Origin: Microbacteriaceae bacterium
GTDB lineage: Bacteria; Actinomycetota; Actinomycetes; Actinomycetales; Microbacteriaceae
Direction: 5' to 3'
NCBI GenBank assembly: GCA_012719255.1
Contig: JAAYAS010000361.1
Span: 1 to 8,740, forward strand
Length of the DNA stretch: 8,740 nucleotides
Numbering within the stretch: position 1 is the first letter of the stretch; every line of letters starts with the position of its first letter. A program made the translations under genes and the position numbers. Under the pieces are notes generated by a model, which saw nothing but the letters and a program-made list of their open reading frames with translations, had not been told where the DNA came from and ran no database searches. This document shows positions 6,113 through 8,740 of the stretch, one piece after another.

Positions 6113-7470
6113 CGGAGGAGTCCTTCGTAGTTGCGTTGCTGGAGCTGGGCGTCGATCTGCTTGACGGTCTCGAGGCCCACACCGACGAGGATGAGGATCG
6201 AGGCGCCGCCGAACGGGAAGTTCTGGTTCGCGCCGACGGTGGCGAGCGCGATCAGCGGCAGCAGCGCGATGATGCCGAGGTAGATCGAGCCGGGGAACGT
6301 GATGCGGTTGAGCACGTACGAGAGGTAGTCGGCGGTCGGCTGGCCGGCCCGGATGCCGGGCACGAAGCCGCCCTGCTGGCGCATGTTCTCGGCGACCTCG
6401 TCGGGGTTGAACGCGATGTAGACGTAGAAGTACGCGAACCCGATCGTGAGCAGGAAGTACACGATCATGTAGACGAGCGAGTCGCCGGTCATGAGGTTGT
6501 TCTGGATCCAGACGATCCAGTCGGCGGGCGCCTCGCCCGGGGCCGGCTGGTTGAACTGGGTGAGCAGCACCGGGAGCATCAGCAGCGACGAGGCGAAGAT
6601 GACCGGGATGACGCCGGCCTGGTTCACCTTGATCGGGATGTAGGTCGACTGGCCGCCGTAGGTGCGGCGGCCGACCATGCGCTTCGCGTACTGCACGGGG
6701 ATGCGGCGCTGCGACTGCTCGACGAAGACGACCGCGACGAGCACGCCGAAGGCGATCACCGAGATGATCGCGAAGGTCATGGCGCCGCCGGCGCCCTGGA
6801 GCAGCGACCACATCGCCTGCGGGAAGCTCGCGCAGATCGAGATGAAGATGAGCAGCGACATGCCGTTGCCGACGCCGCGCTCGGTGATCATCTCGCCGAA
6901 CCACATGATCGCGGCGGTGCCGGCGGTGAACGCGGTGATGATGAGGATCATCCGGATGATGTTCGTGGTGGTGTCGAGGCCGGTGACCTCGGGCACGAGA
7001 GTGATGACGTTGGCGCAGTCGGCCGAGAGCGAGCCGCCGAACAGGGCGCCGGTGCGCGCCATCGTGAGCAGCGTCGTCGACTGCAGCACGGCGAGCGCGA
7101 TGGTGAGGTAGCGGGTGTACTGCGTCAGCGTCGCCTGACCCGACTGCCCCTCCTTGTGGAGGGCCTCGAAGCGCGGGATCACCACGCGCAGCAGCTGCAC
7201 GATGATCGACGCGGTGATGTACGGCATGATGCCGAGCGCGAAGATCGACAGCTGCAGCAGCGCGCCGCCCGAGAACATGTTCAGCATGTTCACGAGGCTG
7301 ACCTGGCCGTCGAGGCCGACACCGGCGACGCACGTCTGCACGCTGCCGTAGTCGACGAACGGCGCGGGGATCGTGGTGCCGAGGCGGTAGATGGCGAGGA
7401 TGCCGAGAGTGAACAGGATCTTCCGACGCAGGTCGGGAGTCTTGAACACACGGGCGATGGCGCTGAACAA
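6109..7470 (-). CDS. secY: Protein translocase subunit SecY
   Basis: This 453-residue protein is the channel subunit of the SecYEG translocon in the cytoplasmic membrane. Ten membrane helices are expected and hydrophobic segments match. NMLNMFSGGALLQLSIFALG (61-80) covers the plug and early TM2. GIMPYITASIIVQLL (80-94) and MWFGEMITERGVGNGMSLLIF (189-209) are the two family signatures. RRIPVQYAKRMVGRR and the C-terminal QRNYEGLLR are also typical. The start is a TTG at 7468-7470: AGGAGA lies six bases upstream, and the protein then begins MFSAIARVFKTPDLRRKIL, as in relatives. The frame continues open upstream through rplO, but that part has no family similarity. C47 and C151 both fall in loops predicted outside the cell. 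secY is separated from rplO by 98 bases containing a hairpin. Confidence 0.97.
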   Translation of the reverse strand: MFSAIARVFKTPDLRRKILFTLGILAIYRLGTTIPAPFVDYGSVQTCVAGVGLDGQVSLVNMLNMFSGGALLQLSIFALGIMPYITASIIVQLLRVVIPRFEALHKEGQSGQATLTQYTRYLTIALAVLQSTTLLTMARTGALFGGSLSADCANVITLVPEVTGLDTTTNIIRMILIITAFTAGTAAIMWFGEMITERGVGNGMSLLIFISICASFPQAMWSLLQGAGGAMTFAIISVIAFGVLVAVVFVEQSQRRIPVQYAKRMVGRRTYGGQSTYIPIKVNQAGVIPVIFASSLLMLPVLLTQFNQPAPGEAPADWIVWIQNNLMTGDSLVYMIVYFLLTIGFAYFYVYIAFNPDEVAENMRQQGGFVPGIRAGQPTADYLSYVLNRITFPGSIYLGIIALLPLIALATVGANQNFPFGGASILILVGVGLETVKQIDAQLQQRNYEGLLR

Positions 7471-7525
7471 CGCGGCTCTCCTGCTTTCGCTGGAATTCGG
7501 TGGAACGGAACTGCTGAGAAATGCA

Positions 7526-7557
7526 TTGCGGGGCCGGCGAGTTCGCCGGCCCCGCAA
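7526..7557 (-). terminator. Perfect hairpin between rplO and secY
   Basis: TTGCGGGGCCGGCGA (7526-7540) and TCGCCGGCCCCGCAA (7543-7557) are exact inverse complements of 15 bases separated by two bases; a realistic RNA hairpin would have 14 pairs and a four-base loop. It begins 11 bases after the rplO stop (TAG, doubled as TAGTAG). No T tract follows on the minus strand. It looks like a terminator inside the operon, so it may act as an attenuator, a partial terminator or an RNA-processing or stability element separating ribosomal-protein genes from secY-adk. Confidence 0.7.
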
Positions 7558-7568
7558 GAGGCAATCTA

Positions 7569-8033
7569 CTACTTGATGGTGCCGCCCGCGGCGACGATCT
7601 TCTGCTCGGCCGAGCTCGAGACCTTGTCGACCGCGACGTTGAGCGCCACGTTCAGCTCGCCGGTGCCGAGCACCTTCACGAGCTCGTTCTTGCGCACGGC
7701 GCCCTTCTTCACGAGGTCCTCGACGGTGACGTCGCCGCCCTCGGGGTAGAGCTCGACCAGCTGGTAGAGGTTCACCACCTGGTACTCGGTGCGGAACGGG
7801 TTCTTGAAGCCGCGCAGCTTGGGGGTGCGCATGTGCTGCGGCATCTGGCCGCCCTCGAACCCGAGGGGCACCGTGGTGCGGGCGCGGGTGCCCTTGGTGC
7901 CGCGACCGGCGGTCTTGCCCTTGCCCGAGCCGTGGCCGCGGCCCTTGCGGACCTTGTCCTTCTTGGCGCCGGGAGCGGGGCGCAGGTCGTGCAGCTTGAG
8001 CACGCCGTCCTGCTCGTTCTCGTTGTTCGTCAT
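7569..8033 (-). CDS. rplO: 50S ribosomal protein L15
   Basis: This 154-residue large-subunit protein binds 23S rRNA late in assembly. The N-terminal LHDLRPAPGAKK and the glycine- and lysine-rich arm at about 30-50 (RGHGSGKGKTAGRGTKG) are the extended RNA-binding tail of L15. GGQMPQHMRTPKLRGF (61-76) and the C-terminal globular domain ending in VAAGGTIK complete a normal-length protein. The ATG overlaps the rpmD stop as ATGA, and GAGGAG lies eight bases upstream. The gene ends in two consecutive TAG codons before the hairpin that separates it from secY. Confidence 0.97.
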   Translation of the reverse strand: MTNNENEQDGVLKLHDLRPAPGAKKDKVRKGRGHGSGKGKTAGRGTKGTRARTTVPLGFEGGQMPQHMRTPKLRGFKNPFRTEYQVVNLYQLVELYPEGGDVTVEDLVKKGAVRKNELVKVLGTGELNVALNVAVDKVSSSAEQKIVAAGGTIK

Positions 8034-8218
8034 TCGTTGATCTCCTCGACCTTGACCAGGTGGGCGACCGTCCGCACGTAGCCGCGGGTCTGCGGCGTGT
8101 CCTCGCGCACGACGGAGTCACCGATGCGCTTGAGGCCGAGCGAACGCAGGGTGTCGCGCTGGTTCTGCTTTTCGCTGATGACCGACTTGAGCTGGGTCAC
8201 CTTGAGGGACTTGGCCAT
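8030..8218 (-). CDS. rpmD: 50S ribosomal protein L30
   Basis: This 62-residue large-subunit protein is of typical bacterial L30 length. The sequence begins MAKSLKVTQLKSVI and contains the family core DTLRSLGLKRIGDSVVRED followed by GYVRTVAHLVKVEEI. The ATG shares one base with the rpsE stop codon (TAATG), and the gene overlaps rplO by four bases, so all three are tightly coupled. A weak ribosome-binding sequence, AAAGG, lies about ten bases upstream inside rpsE. The frame is open further upstream, but that is the rpsE region read in another frame. Confidence 0.97.
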   Translation of the reverse strand: MAKSLKVTQLKSVISEKQNQRDTLRSLGLKRIGDSVVREDTPQTRGYVRTVAHLVKVEEINE

Positions 8219-8740
8219 TACGCACCAACCTTTGCAGCCTTGGCGGCCTCCTCGGCGGCGCGGGCCTGGTCGCGCAGGATGCGCTCGGGCACGACGCGCT
8301 CGACGTCGAGACCGCGACGAGCGGCGACCGCGCGCGGCTCTTCGAGCTGCTGCAGGGCGGCGACCGTCGCGTGGACGATGTTGAGGGTGTTCGACGAGCC
8401 GAGCGACTTGCTGAGCACGTCGTGGATGCCGGCGCACTCGAGCACGGCGCGGACCGGGCCGCCGGCGATGACGCCGGTACCCTGGGCGGCCGGGCGCAGG
8501 AGGACGACGCCGGCGGCGGCCTCGCCCTGCACCGGGTGCGGGATGGTGTTCAGGACGCGCGGGACGCGGAAGAAGTTCTTCTTCGCCTCCTCGACGCCCT
8601 TCGAGATCGCGAGGGGCACCTCGCGGGCCTTGCCGTAGCCGACGCCCACCAGGCCGTTGCCGTCGCCGACGACGACGAGCGCGGTGAAGCTGAAGCGACG
8701 GCCGCCCTTGACGACCTTCGACACGCGGTTGATGGTCACC
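8218..8740 (-). CDS. rpsE: 30S ribosomal protein S5 (partial, N-terminus off window)
   Basis: About 173 C-terminal residues of S5 are present; the gene runs off the right edge. S5 contributes to decoding accuracy and contacts S4 and 16S rRNA. The visible part starts in the double-stranded RNA-binding-like N-domain: VTINRVSKVVKGGRRFSFTA, then the signature around VVVGDGNGLVGVGYGKA. The C-domain follows, with NTIPHPVQGEAAAGVVLLRP, GTGVIAGGPVRAVLE and HDVLSKSLGSSN. The tail, rich in alanine and charged residues (about the last 30), is common in actinobacteria. The GTG at 8737-8739 could look like a start, but it is an internal valine: family members have several tens of residues before this point. 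Confidence 0.95.
   Translation of the reverse strand, partial: VTINRVSKVVKGGRRFSFTALVVVGDGNGLVGVGYGKAREVPLAISKGVEEAKKNFFRVPRVLNTIPHPVQGEAAAGVVLLRPAAQGTGVIAGGPVRAVLECAGIHDVLSKSLGSSNTLNIVHATVAALQQLEEPRAVAARRGLDVERVVPERILRDQARAAEEAAKAAKVGA

Noticed and set aside
6113..7564. Apparent N-terminal extension joining adk to a 682-codon frame, and likewise SecY to a 670-codon frame reaching 8121.
   Set aside because: The extensions are other-frame readings of secY and rplO. The family-consistent starts at 6112 and 7470 have ribosome-binding sites.
8737..8739. GTG as the start of rpsE.
   Set aside because: The valine-threonine-isoleucine-asparagine sequence is internal in S5 proteins; the true start lies beyond the window.

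Overview
The window is very GC-rich. Its ribosomal-protein, SecY and short-form adenylate kinase sequences are typical of a high-GC Gram-positive actinobacterium. Gene content and style would fit Microbacteriaceae, but that family placement is inference; no 16S rRNA or other taxonomic marker is present.

Right part (about 5.47-8.74 kb, minus strand): the distal end of the spc ribosomal-protein operon, in the order rpsE (cut by the window edge), rpmD, rplO, secY, adk. rpsE/rpmD, rpmD/rplO and secY/adk overlap by 1 or 4 bases (TAATG or ATGA), which points to translational coupling. The only real gap is the 98 bases between rplO and secY, which hold a perfect GC-rich hairpin. A terminator-like hairpin follows adk. 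map and infA, which usually come next, are absent; the next gene is a solitary class I SAM-dependent methyltransferase (minus strand, 4693-5385).

Left part (about 0.1-4.7 kb): a metabolic island. A plus-strand pair encodes a family III (CaiB/BaiF) CoA-transferase resembling the glutarate CoA-transferases SUGCT and GcdG, and a glutaryl-CoA dehydrogenase-like flavoprotein. Together they would take glutarate to glutaryl-CoA and then to crotonyl-CoA. Divergent from them is a 535-residue APC-superfamily permease. The 429-base region between the two directions has several inverted repeats and an AT-richer patch and probably carries both promoters. Strong hairpins close the permease unit (135-168), the convergent gcdH/methyltransferase junction (4649-4685) and the adk unit (5468-5505).

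I found no RNA gene, CRISPR array, transposon, phage gene or defence system. Most of the window is ordinary; the items most worth a second look are the glutarate module with its unassigned permease, the divergent regulatory region, the hairpin inside the spc operon and the loss of adk-map linkage.
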